Assembly (NCBI RefSeq): GCF_029946505.1
Contig: NZ_JARZHG010000008.1
Location: 62,001-126,000 of the forward strand
Reading direction: 5' to 3'
Length of the DNA stretch: 64,000 nucleotides
Origin: Polyangium sp. y55x31
GTDB lineage: Bacteria; Myxococcota_A; Polyangia; Polyangiales; Polyangiaceae
This document shows, piece after piece, positions 55,084 through 63,560 of the stretch. Positions within the stretch are counted from its first letter, which is position 1; each line of letters starts with the position of its first letter. A model generated the notes under the pieces. It made no database searches. It saw only the letters and a program-made list of their open reading frames with translations, and was not told the DNA's origin. The position numbers were made by a program, and so were the translations under genes.

Positions 55084-56606
55084 GTGCGCGGCCTCTGGCG
55101 CAGGATGCTCTGCGCGAGCCGAGGATCGAGCGCGGTGTACACGAGGTCGGTCATGATGACCCCGAGCGTCGCGGTCGCGGCCATGAAGATCGAGACGGCC
55201 ATGAGCCAGCTCGTGTCGCGCGACTGCACGGCGACGATCGTGGCCGCGCCGAGGCCTTCGAGGCCGAAGACACGCTCGACGACGAACGCGCCGCCGAGGG
55301 CCATCGGGGCTTCGAGCGTGGCGAGCGTGACGACCGGGAGGATCGCGCCGGGGAGCGCGTGGCGCATGAGCGCACGCGCGCGGCTCGCCCCCCGCGCGAG
55401 CGATGCGCGCACGTGGTCCTGGGCAAACGCCGACGCGAGGCCCGCGCGCGCCTGACGCGCCGGCGCGGCCACGAGGCCGAGCGCGAGGACGACCGTCGGC
55501 AAGAAGAGACCGTGCCCCTGGTAGCCACGCGCCGCCAGGATCGCGAAAAACGCCGTGGGGATCGCGTAGAGCACCAGCACGATGGCCGCGATGATCCCGT
55601 CGCGACGCCGCCCGCGCGACGCAGCCCCGAAGAGACCGAGCGGCACGGCCGCCGCGTACGCGAGCGCGATCGAGCCGAAGACGAGCGTCAGCGTGACGGG
55701 CGCGCGTCGGAAAATGCCGTCGAGGACGGGCACGCCGTCGATGCCCACGCCGAGCCGCCGCGTGACGGCGCCGAGCGCCCACTTGCCGTAGCGTGTTTCC
55801 AGCACGATGGCCGCGAACCGCGAGGGGCCGTCGAGCGTCACGAAGTCGTTCTTGTAGACCATCCAGAACGAGCCCCACCGCTCGACGCAGGCGCGGGCCG
55901 TTTCGTAGTCGTCGCCGGGCGCGATGCGATCGCTCCTGCCCGTGACGTGCGCGGCGATGTCGACGAGGGCCCGGGCCCGCTCGAACGAGGCGTTGTCGGT
56001 CGGATGTTCGAGCGCGCCGAGCACGTCCTCCAGCACGAACGTGTCGAGCTCGCGCAGCTCGGCCGCGCGCGAGGTGCTGCCGTACCGCGAGAGCCTACGG
56101 ACCGCGCTGCGCACGGACGCGCGGCGAAACTCGATGCCGCGGTCGTCCCAGAACCGCGTCCAGAACGCCACCGCGCGCGCCGGATCCGCGAGCCGTTCGC
56201 TCGCGAAGCCCATCCGCTCGCCCACGGGCGCGAGCGCGAGCGCGACCTCCGCGCGGGGCCCGGGCGCGAGCGAGTCGAGCGCGGGCAGGACGTGCGGCAA
56301 CGCAGCGCCCCCGAGCCGCGCGAGCTCTTCGCGCCCCTCTGCTTTTTTCTGCTCCCCATCGCCGTCGACGATCGCGCGCATCGCTTCGGCGGACCGCGCG
56401 CGGACGTCACGCGTCCCGAAGTTCACGAAGCGCGGCAGGTCGAGGAACCGCTCGCGGCGTAGGCGTGCTCGCTCGGACGTCGAGACGGAGAGCGCCGGAT
56501 CGTCCGTCGGATCGGGGACGTACGAGAGAAACAGGAACGTGACGATCGAGACTCCGATCAGCGTCGGAAGAATGAGCAGCAGCCTGCGGATCGCCAGCCT
56601 GAGCAT
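55080..56606 (-). CDS. ABC transporter permease, DppB/OppB-type, with large periplasmic insert
   Basis: About 508 residues from the ATG at 56606 (MLRLAIRRLLLILPTLIGVS). The first helix is typical of DppB, and the C-terminal half has the usual helices and coupling motif (DHVRASLARGASRARALMRH). Between helix 1 and helix 2 lies about 225 extra residues (about 40-265) with helical pairs like HEAT repeats (LARLGGAALPHVLPALDS, ERARALVDIAAHVTG); family members usually have far fewer. It is coupled to the DppC-type gene by an ATGA overlap and follows an FHA-peptidase gene by 5 bp. Confidence 0.9.
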   Translation of the reverse strand: MLRLAIRRLLLILPTLIGVSIVTFLFLSYVPDPTDDPALSVSTSERARLRRERFLDLPRFVNFGTRDVRARSAEAMRAIVDGDGEQKKAEGREELARLGGAALPHVLPALDSLAPGPRAEVALALAPVGERMGFASERLADPARAVAFWTRFWDDRGIEFRRASVRSAVRRLSRYGSTSRAAELRELDTFVLEDVLGALEHPTDNASFERARALVDIAAHVTGRSDRIAPGDDYETARACVERWGSFWMVYKNDFVTLDGPSRFAAIVLETRYGKWALGAVTRRLGVGIDGVPVLDGIFRRAPVTLTLVFGSIALAYAAAVPLGLFGAASRGRRRDGIIAAIVLVLYAIPTAFFAILAARGYQGHGLFLPTVVLALGLVAAPARQARAGLASAFAQDHVRASLARGASRARALMRHALPGAILPVVTLATLEAPMALGGAFVVERVFGLEGLGAATIVAVQSRDTSWLMAVSIFMAATATLGVIMTDLVYTALDPRLAQSILRQRPRT

Positions 56607-56611
56607 CGTGA

Positions 56612-58084
56612 CTACTTGAGGAGCGCCTCGACGAGATCGATCCGCATGCCGAACTTGTACGGCGAGGCCTTCACGACCTCCGTCTTCCGGCCTGCAATCT
56701 TCTCTTCGCCCTCTTCGAGGTAGCCGCCCGAGTTCACCGCGATCACCTTGCCCTGGCCGCTCCAGACGGGGCTGCCGTTCGAGCCGCGTGTCGTCGCAGC
56801 GTCGTGCTGCACGAGCCAGGCGTCCTGGTATGCCGCGGGCCGGCCGGATGCGCCCGTGACGCGGCCGATGTGCGCGGCGAGGAAGGTCGCGGCGGGGTTC
56901 GTGGCGTCCATCAGGCGGCCGGGGAAGCCGATGAGGTAGACGTCGTCCCCCGCGCCCATCACCGCGAGCTCTTGCTTCGTCGCGATCTCCAGCACGACGG
57001 CTGAGCGGCCGCGGATGGTCAAGACGCCGACGTCGGGCGTGATGCTCTCCTGATCGGTCGGGCGATAGCCGGGATGCGTGCGCATCTCGATCACGTCGAA
57101 GCGCGCCTGCCCGCGCCCCTCGTTCTCCAGCGCGACCACCGAGCCCTTCGCCTTCGCCTCCTGGATGCAGTGCGCGCTCGTCGCGAGCGTCGAGGGCTTC
57201 ACGGCGAACGCCGTGCAGAAGCCCTCGCCCTTCGAGGCGAGCATGAAGATGCCCTTCTTCGAGCGGTCGTAGAGGTTTCGGCCGAAGCTCGCGTTCGACG
57301 GGTGCAGGTTGCCGAGCCGTCCCTCGATCTCCTTGCGACGCGGATCCTCGGGCGGCATCTGCGCGAGATCCTCGCGCAGGCGCTGGATCTCGTCCTGCGA
57401 GCGCGTGCTCCAGAAGATGAGCCCGCCGAGCGAGAGGAGCGCGACGACGAGCAGTGCGCCGAGCGCGTACGCCGTCCTCCGCTGCGACGCCGTCGCCGCC
57501 GTGACCTTCTCCTCGACGATCGCGTTGAGCTCCGCCGTCCGCCCGAACTTGTGGCGCCCGCTCGCCGCAGCGACGGCCTGCGAGATCATCATCGCGATCG
57601 TCCGTTGCCCGACGCGCGCGCCCGCGGGCGGCGCCGGCTGCACGGCCTGCGCGATCGGCATGCGTGGCGACGCGACGGCGGGCGCCATCGGCGGCATCGG
57701 TTGCGGCATCGCCGACATCGGCTGCGGCATCACTGGCATCGGCGGCATCGGCGGCATCGGCGGCGGCGCAGCGGCGGGCGCGAGCTCGACCCGGATCCGC
57801 GGCCCCTTCGCGCCGAAGCTCACCTCCATCCCCGGCGCGAGCGGGCAGCGCTGCTGGATCCGCTGCCCATTGGCGAACGTTCCGTTGCGGCTGCCGAGAT
57901 CCACGACGTACCAGGTGCCGCCCTCGCGACGCAGCTCCGCGTGATGGCCGCTCGCCTCGCGGTCGTGGTTCGCGTCGAAGACGACGTCGTTGTCCGGCGA
58001 GCGGCCGAGTCGCACGACGTCGCGTTCGAAGATCTGCGACGTTCCGGCCCTCTGCCCTGCGATGTGCACGATCCGGAGGTTCAA
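56612..58084 (-). CDS. FHA domain protein with transmembrane segment and trypsin-like domain
   Basis: 490 residues from a TTG that overlaps the previous stop (TTGA). An FHA domain (1-95; VRLGRSPDNDVVFD, GTWYVVDLGSRNGTFANG) would bind phospho-Thr in the cytoplasm. A Met/Pro-rich linker (105-165) and a membrane helix (about 205-225) follow. The outer trypsin-like domain keeps the catalytic triad: His in TSAHC (about 304), Asp in PDVGVL (about 348), Ser in TRGSNGSPVW (about 438). It is a homologue of the gene just upstream and shares the ending FGMRIDLV. It links cytoplasmic phosphorylation to an exported protease. Confidence 0.92.
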   Translation of the reverse strand: MNLRIVHIAGQRAGTSQIFERDVVRLGRSPDNDVVFDANHDREASGHHAELRREGGTWYVVDLGSRNGTFANGQRIQQRCPLAPGMEVSFGAKGPRIRVELAPAAAPPPMPPMPPMPVMPQPMSAMPQPMPPMAPAVASPRMPIAQAVQPAPPAGARVGQRTIAMMISQAVAAASGRHKFGRTAELNAIVEEKVTAATASQRRTAYALGALLVVALLSLGGLIFWSTRSQDEIQRLREDLAQMPPEDPRRKEIEGRLGNLHPSNASFGRNLYDRSKKGIFMLASKGEGFCTAFAVKPSTLATSAHCIQEAKAKGSVVALENEGRGQARFDVIEMRTHPGYRPTDQESITPDVGVLTIRGRSAVVLEIATKQELAVMGAGDDVYLIGFPGRLMDATNPAATFLAAHIGRVTGASGRPAAYQDAWLVQHDAATTRGSNGSPVWSGQGKVIAVNSGGYLEEGEEKIAGRKTEVVKASPYKFGMRIDLVEALLK

Positions 58085-59109
58085 GGCGTGGGTACCCCGC
58101 GGACGAGATCGATCCGCATGCCGATGCGGTACGGAGAGGCTTGCACGATCGTCGTCTTCTGCCCGTCGATGGAGATGTTTTCTTCGTCGTCCACGTGAGC
58201 CGCATGGACACCTATGACGTGGCCGTACTGGTTGAAGATGGGGCTGCCGCTGTTGCCGCCGCGCGTGACCGCGTCGTGCAGGATCACCGTGGCCTTGTCC
58301 GCCGACGTGGCCTGCTCGTCGAAGCCCATCAGCCGGCCGAGGTGCCCGCTCAGGAACGTCGCCGACGGGCTCACCGGATCCATCACGCGCCCGGGAAAGC
58401 CGAGCACGTACACATCGTCGCCAGGGCCGAGCGCGCGGAGCTCCGTATCACTCGCCAGCGTGACGGCCACGGGCAACGTCCCCTTCACGCGCAGCAACGC
58501 GACGTCGGGCGTGTCCGCGCGCTTCGAGTTCGCGTTGTAGCTCGGGTGCGCGCGCTGCACGACGACCTCGAGCTCGACCTTCCCAGCGGACTCGTTCTGC
58601 ACGACGACGGGCTTTCCGCCGCGGGCTCCGCACGACGTGACGCAGTGGGCGTTCGTCACGAGCTGCGTCTTGTCGATCGCGAACGCGCTGCAGCAGCCGC
58701 TGATGCGGCGGTTCTGCGTGTACGCGAGCACGTAGAGCGCGCCCTTGTTCTGCTCGTAGATCTCGCGCCCCGAGAGCACCTTCGTCGGCAGCGTGCCCAC
58801 GGGCGCGGCCACCGGGCGCGCATCGAGCCCCGCCTCGGCCGTCAGGATCGCCGCCGCGCGCTGCGATCGGTACACGACGAAGCCCGCCACCACGAGCGCG
58901 ACCAGCGTCACGGCCACGCCGAACGCGAGCAGCGCGTTCAGCCGCGCGCCTCGCCGCGTCGCCTCGGCGACCTTCGCCTCGATGATGCTCGCACTCTTGT
59001 CGGGCCCGCTCGTGGCGCGCGCGACAGCGTTCTCCACGATGCGCTGCGCGGTCGCGACGTCCACACGACCGTCCGCGTCCATCGCCTCGCGCGGCACCTC
59101 GCTCGGCAT
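58081..59109 (-). CDS. Membrane-anchored trypsin-like serine peptidase
   Basis: 342 residues. A short cytoplasmic N-terminus and one membrane helix (about 59-80; LLAFGVAVTLVALVVAGFVV) precede a trypsin/DegP-type domain outside the membrane. The triad is intact: NAHC (about 154), PDVALL (about 201), TRGGNSGSP (about 284). Additional Cys pairs (SGCCSAF, CVTSCG) may form disulfides. It ends with IGMRIDLVRG, as in the FHA-containing paralogue downstream. No PDZ domain is seen. It lies 54 bp downstream of a PP2C phosphatase gene in the same operon. Confidence 0.92.
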   Translation of the reverse strand: MPSEVPREAMDADGRVDVATAQRIVENAVARATSGPDKSASIIEAKVAEATRRGARLNALLAFGVAVTLVALVVAGFVVYRSQRAAAILTAEAGLDARPVAAPVGTLPTKVLSGREIYEQNKGALYVLAYTQNRRISGCCSAFAIDKTQLVTNAHCVTSCGARGGKPVVVQNESAGKVELEVVVQRAHPSYNANSKRADTPDVALLRVKGTLPVAVTLASDTELRALGPGDDVYVLGFPGRVMDPVSPSATFLSGHLGRLMGFDEQATSADKATVILHDAVTRGGNSGSPIFNQYGHVIGVHAAHVDDEENISIDGQKTTIVQASPYRIGMRIDLVRGVPTP

Positions 59110-59163
59110 CCCGCGAGTATATTTTTGGCGGCCGGGCTCCGCCAGCGCTTGCGAAGGCGAACG

Positions 59164-60441
59164 CTAGGGCTTGAGCAGGTAGTACCCGGCGATCGTGATA
59201 CACGCGAGCGCGCTCGCGATCATCATCACGATGAGCCACTGCGGCGCGCCGTCGGTCGGGATCTGAATCGGATCGTCCGAGCCGTGCGAACGCGGCCCGT
59301 ACGAAGATGGACCCTCTCCGTCCTTCGAGGGATCTTCCCGCCGCTCGGAGTCGCTCTCCCGGCGGTGCCCCTCGGACGAGGACGTCGAGGGCAGCGGCGT
59401 GAGCGGCACCGAGATCTTCGGCTGATCGAGCTCCTTGACACGGCGGCTCGGATCGGGGGCCGTGAGCGAGCTCGGCGGCATGGGCTCGGGGAGCTGGTAC
59501 TTGCGGTAGCGCAGCCCCGAGATGTCCTCTTCCGTGGGCTCGGGCAGCGCCTCGCCCTCGAACTTCGACACGACGACCGTGATGTTGTCGTGACCGCCCG
59601 CCTGGTTCGCGCGATCGGTCAGGGTCTTACAGACCTCGAGGGGATCGTCGATCGTCCGCAGGACCTCGCGGATCTCCTCGTTGCGCACCATGCCCGAGAG
59701 GCCGTCGGAGCAGAGCAGCAGCGTGTCGCCGCGCTTGAGCTCGACGAACGTGAGGTCCACCTGGACGCTGTCCGAGGTGCCGAGCGCCTGCAGGATGATG
59801 TTGTTGTGCTCGAAGGTCTCGGCCTCTTCCTCGGTGAGCTGACCGGCCTCGATGAGCTGGTTCACGAGCGACTGATCACGCGTGACCTGCACGAGCCTGT
59901 CGCCGCGCAGGATGTACGCGCGGCTGTCGCCGACCTGGCCGATGAAGAGGTGATCGTCGACGAGCGCCGCCACGGTGGACGTCGTGCCCATGCCGCGCCG
60001 CGTGCGGTCGAGCTTCGCCTCGCTGAAGATGCGCAGGCCCGCCGACTCGATCGAGTGCACGAGCCTGGCCGCGATCTCGTCGTGATCCTTCGGCGGCTCG
60101 CCCGAGATCATCTTCTGGAAGATGATGTCGACCGCGAGCTGGCTCGCGACCTCGCCGGCGGCCGCGCCGCCCATGCCGTCGCAGACGCCGAGCAGCACGC
60201 CGCGCTCGCCGACGATCTGGTTTCGATCGGTCTCCATCAAGCCGCGGCTCGCCTTGGTCAGGTCCGCGACGATGAAGTTGTCCTCGTTGTGCTCGCGCAC
60301 CTGACCCACGTCCGTGCGGCCGAACAAGCGTAGCTTGATCGGGGCGGACTTCTTCAGCTTGCGCTCGCTGGGTAGACCTTCGGCGCTGTCCGCGGGGCGG
60401 TTCGAGTCGGGCTGCGTCTCTCGGGAGGCTTGTTCGCTCAT
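59164..60441 (-). CDS. PP2C-type Ser/Thr phosphatase (Stp/PrpC-like) with C-terminal membrane anchor
   Basis: 425 residues. The PP2C domain (about 40-300) has the metal-binding motifs GRTDVGQVREHNEDNF, GVCDGMGG, GQVGDSRAYI, CSDGLSGMV and GGHDNITVVV. A long Ser/Pro/Glu-rich tail leads to one C-terminal membrane helix (WLIVMMIASALACITIAGYY). It reverses Hanks-kinase phosphorylation. It sits 7 bp downstream of the double-FHA gene, consistent with a joint phospho-Thr signalling unit. Confidence 0.96.
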   Translation of the reverse strand: MSEQASRETQPDSNRPADSAEGLPSERKLKKSAPIKLRLFGRTDVGQVREHNEDNFIVADLTKASRGLMETDRNQIVGERGVLLGVCDGMGGAAAGEVASQLAVDIIFQKMISGEPPKDHDEIAARLVHSIESAGLRIFSEAKLDRTRRGMGTTSTVAALVDDHLFIGQVGDSRAYILRGDRLVQVTRDQSLVNQLIEAGQLTEEEAETFEHNNIILQALGTSDSVQVDLTFVELKRGDTLLLCSDGLSGMVRNEEIREVLRTIDDPLEVCKTLTDRANQAGGHDNITVVVSKFEGEALPEPTEEDISGLRYRKYQLPEPMPPSSLTAPDPSRRVKELDQPKISVPLTPLPSTSSSEGHRRESDSERREDPSKDGEGPSSYGPRSHGSDDPIQIPTDGAPQWLIVMMIASALACITIAGYYLLKP

Positions 60442-60448
60442 GGGCTCA

Positions 60449-62113
60449 CTACGAGAGGTCCACCCGGAACAGGTGCTGGCCGATGCGTAGGTAGTCGCCG
60501 TTGTCGAGGGTGACGTCCGAGCGGATCGCGACGTACGTGCCGTTCGACGAGTCCAGATCCGTGATCGTGAACTCGCCGCTCATCGAGCTCCTGCGAAGAA
60601 CGGCGTGCCGCCTCGACAGGAACGGATCGGCTGTGAACACGATGTCTCCCACCTCTCGACCGATCACCGTTTCATCCCGGAACAGATGGTACACGTCGCG
60701 GGTGACCCCCTCGACCGTCCGCTGACAGAGCCGTGCGCGCCGCGGGGTCGAGGGAGACCCGAACAACAGGGTCCCATGCTGGGTTGCGTGCCCGAGCCCT
60801 CGCTCCGCGTCGTTCACGGTTTCGAACTGTAACACTTCGAGGCCCAGGAGGAGCAAGTCGCCGTCTTTCAGCGCGTGCGGTTCCCGGATGCGCCGGTAGA
60901 CCCCGTTCGTGGAATGAAGATTCCGGAGGATCCAGTGACCACCCTGGGGCAGGAGGCGGGCATGCCGCGGGGAGACGTACAGATCGTCCGGCAGGAGGAT
61001 GTCCCCCTCGGTCCGGCCGACGTCGACCTGGCGGTCCACGAGCGGAAACGACTTGCCTTCGCTGCCATCCTCCACGATCACGACGAGCCGGCCCGTCTGG
61101 AGGCGGCCGCTCGGGGTCGCCGAAGGCAAGGCGGGCGCGGGCGCGACGAAGGCGGTCGCGAGCCGCTCGTCCCTGCGTCCCGCGGTCACGGGCTCGGCGA
61201 ACGTGGGCTCGGTCTCCGTGCGAGCGGCCTTCTCCCCCTCGTCGAGCGGCGCGCCGCAGTACTTGCAGAAGCGCATGCCCTCGGCGGAATGACCGTGGCA
61301 ACGAGCACAACGGACGAGCCGTGGTGGTCCGGTCCGGGCCGTCGCGATGCCCACGACGGGCGCGCCGATGATCTTGTCGCCCGTATCGTCGGGGATCGTG
61401 GCCGGCGCGCTCTCGGGGTTCGGCACGACGACCGAACGGGGAAGCGCAGGCCGAGCCGTCGGTGTCGGCGTGACCGACGCGGGCGCGGGCTGCGGCGCGG
61501 CAGGTGCCGCGGGAAGCGGCGAAGGCGGCGCGGCCACGGGCGCGGAGATCGGCTCGGGCTCGGGCTCGGGCTCCGGCGCACGACGCACGACCGCCGCCTC
61601 GCTCGATGCTGCTGCGGCGGCGGGACGACCGAGCGATGCGCCGCACGTCACGCAGAAGCGATAGCCGGGCGGATTCGACGAGCGGCAGCTCGGGCACGTC
61701 GAGATCGCGTCGGCGCCGAAAGAAACGGTGAACTGGAGCGCGGGCGCTTCGGGTCGGGATCGCGGCGCCGAGGGCTTCGGAGAGGAAGCCGAGCTGTTGG
61801 ACGTCGGACTCCCGGACGTCGGGCTGCCAGACGTCGGACTGCCAGACGTCGGACTGCCAGACGTCGGACTGCCGGATGTCGGGCTGCCGGATGTCGGGTT
61901 CGCCGAGGGAGCGGGGTTCGAGGCGATCGCGGGCGCGGAGCTCGGGCTCTCGTCCGTGCTTCGGACCTCGGCGACGGCCGCGCGATCGACGCGCTCGATG
62001 CCGTGAGGCGGCGTGGGCGGCACACCGCGCCCCTGGGTCCGGAGGCGCCTGCCGCAATCCAGGCAAAACGTCAGGTTGCCCTCGTTCTCACGACCGCAGA
62101 CGTCGCAGATCAC
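60449..62113 (-). CDS. Three zinc ribbons plus two FHA domains
   Basis: About 554 residues from a GTG at 62113 (start MICDVCGRENEG), which places the first zinc ribbon at the very N-terminus. Zinc ribbons of CxxC...CxxCG type lie at about 2-22, 141-161 and 267-287, separated by Pro/Ala and GSPTS-repeat linkers. Two FHA domains close the chain: about 355-440 (VDVGRTEGDILLPDD, SPRHARLL, NLHSTNGVY) and 455-550 (TVIGREVGDIVF, LSRRHAVL, DLDSSNGTY). The protein should act as a phospho-Thr-binding scaffold in the cytoplasm. It is first in the operon with the phosphatase, proteases and permeases. Confidence 0.92.
   Translation of the reverse strand: MICDVCGRENEGNLTFCLDCGRRLRTQGRGVPPTPPHGIERVDRAAVAEVRSTDESPSSAPAIASNPAPSANPTSGSPTSGSPTSGSPTSGSPTSGSPTSGSPTSNSSASSPKPSAPRSRPEAPALQFTVSFGADAISTCPSCRSSNPPGYRFCVTCGASLGRPAAAAASSEAAVVRRAPEPEPEPEPISAPVAAPPSPLPAAPAAPQPAPASVTPTPTARPALPRSVVVPNPESAPATIPDDTGDKIIGAPVVGIATARTGPPRLVRCARCHGHSAEGMRFCKYCGAPLDEGEKAARTETEPTFAEPVTAGRRDERLATAFVAPAPALPSATPSGRLQTGRLVVIVEDGSEGKSFPLVDRQVDVGRTEGDILLPDDLYVSPRHARLLPQGGHWILRNLHSTNGVYRRIREPHALKDGDLLLLGLEVLQFETVNDAERGLGHATQHGTLLFGSPSTPRRARLCQRTVEGVTRDVYHLFRDETVIGREVGDIVFTADPFLSRRHAVLRRSSMSGEFTITDLDSSNGTYVAIRSDVTLDNGDYLRIGQHLFRVDLS
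61797..61910. repeat. 15-bp tandem repeats encoding GSPTS
   Basis: At least six near-identical 15-bp copies (core GACGTCGGACTGCCA on the plus strand) encode Gly-Ser-Pro-Thr-Ser repeats in the linker of the zinc-ribbon/FHA protein. Copies differ by one or two bases. Such arrays change copy number easily. Confidence 0.85.
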
Positions 62114-62201
62114 AGCCGCGAGAGGACCGCGGAGGCGCTTTCGAGTCAAGTGCCCGAGCGCAAGCTCGACACGAAAACCGCGCCCCGCGGCCCGCTCCGA
62201 C

Positions 62202-62885
62202 CTACCTGCGCCCGATCTCGCTGCGGAGCTCGAACTGGAACTCGGCGCCCAGAAAGTGCGCCACACCCGTGGCACGGACGGCCCCCGCCGTATCGGTCCA
62301 CCCCGCGATGAGCATCGGCCGATACACCAGACCGAAGCCCAGGATCGCCACCCGGGAAAGCTCGATTTCGACGCCGAGGCCCCCGAAGAGCAGCCCGCCG
62401 CCCGTCTCGACGCCCCACTCGTTCCCATACGCGAGCGCCCCGATCCCCCAGGATGCGTAGGGCGCGGCGCGAGTCCCGAAGTCGGGCAGGTAGCGCATCT
62501 CGAAGCGGAGCTGCTGGAAGATCCCGAGCCGGTAGAGATTGCTCGAGTCCATCTTCGCGAACTGGTAGGCGCCGCCGATGTACCAGGGCCCGGCGGATCG
62601 ATACCCGCCGCGGATCGCGAGGCCCCCGGCTCCGCCCAGGATGCATGGCGCGGCCTTTCCACCTTCGGGCGCGCAGACCGCGCCGGCGTCGAGGTTCGTC
62701 TCGGCCACGATCGCCACGCCGTACTGAAAGTACTCGACGTGGAGCGGTGGTGGACGGACGCCCCCGAGGACACGCAAAGGCTCGTTTGCCGGAGGCAGCG
62801 AGGCGCTCGGCTCACCACGCGCCGGACCGGAGGCGGCGAGCAGAGAGGCGCAGAGGAGCAGACCGAAGGGCCGTCGCGCGCTCAC
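62202..62885 (-). CDS. Small outer-membrane barrel protein, unknown function
   Basis: 227 residues from a GTG at 62885. The signal peptide (MSARRPFGLLLCASLLAASG, ending ARG) is followed by Gly/Tyr-rich amphipathic strands (YFQYGVAIVAETNLDAG, GGGLLFGGLGVEIELSRVAI) and a C-terminus FQFELRSEIGRR. It has two Cys (CAPEGGKAAPC). It resembles 8-10 strand barrels, but no family is recognised. It is upstream of the FHA operon on the same strand, 88 bp away, and could be its first gene. Confidence 0.75.
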   Translation of the reverse strand: MSARRPFGLLLCASLLAASGPARGEPSASLPPANEPLRVLGGVRPPPLHVEYFQYGVAIVAETNLDAGAVCAPEGGKAAPCILGGAGGLAIRGGYRSAGPWYIGGAYQFAKMDSSNLYRLGIFQQLRFEMRYLPDFGTRAAPYASWGIGALAYGNEWGVETGGGLLFGGLGVEIELSRVAILGFGLVYRPMLIAGWTDTAGAVRATGVAHFLGAEFQFELRSEIGRR

Positions 62886-63164
62886 CGGCGCTCACGCTAC
62901 GCGTCTGCGCGGGAGCCCGCAACCCGCCGCGCGCGCCGGGGGCCCGATGGAGACGGGGTCTCGCGTCCCCTGCCCTTTCCGCTCCGGGCGAGGCCCGGGA
63001 AGGCACCACCCGACGCGAGGGGCGGGACGTGCCTGGTCATGGTGGTCTCCGGGGGCTCTCGCCTTGACGCGGCGCGCGCCTGCGCCAACGTCTCGGAAAC
63101 CTTTCCGCCGATCATCGGCACGCTTGACGTCGCCATGGTTGGTCGCCTAAACGGAGCCACGCTC

Positions 63165-63551
63165 ATGGAGATCCACCTCGACAAGCGTGCGGTAAAGCAG
63201 ATCCGCCTCTCCGCTGCGGACGCGATCGACGAAGGCGACACAGAGGCCCTGCGCGAAGACGTCCTCGAGGCGTTCAGCGAGGAGCAGGTCGAAGAGATCG
63301 AGCGCCGGCTCGACAGCGGTGATTTCTTCGAATTTTTGACCGACGTCCTCGACGAGTGGAGCGGCGACGACGTCGACGAGCTCTTCGAGCTCCTGGAAAC
63401 GCAGCTCGGCGAGATGGGCATCGATCTCAAGTACGAGCAGCGTGAAGAAGAGGACGAGGAGGAGGTCGAGGACGACGACGACCTCGACGACGACGACCTC
63501 GACGACGAGGACGACGAGGAGCTCGAGGAAGAGGACGACGAGGAGGACTGA
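63165..63551 (+). CDS. Small protein with very acidic C-terminal tail, unknown function
   Basis: About 128 residues from the ATG at 63165 (GGAG nine bases upstream; two further ATGs upstream in frame lack one). The first 85 residues are a helical domain (HLDKRAVKQIRLSAADAIDE, EEQVEEIERRLDSGDFFEFL). The last 40 are nearly all Asp and Glu. No family is recognised. The acidic tail suggests binding to a basic partner or Ca2+; that is a guess. It is convergent with the next gene, 9 bp apart. Confidence 0.75.
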   Translation: MEIHLDKRAVKQIRLSAADAIDEGDTEALREDVLEAFSEEQVEEIERRLDSGDFFEFLTDVLDEWSGDDVDELFELLETQLGEMGIDLKYEQREEEDEEEVEDDDDLDDDDLDDEDDEELEEEDDEED

Positions 63552-63560
63552 CGCCCGTCG

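Noticed and set aside
61797-61910. Possible CRISPR or minisatellite outside a gene
   Set aside because: The 15-bp units are in frame inside the zinc-ribbon/FHA gene and encode a GSPTS linker.
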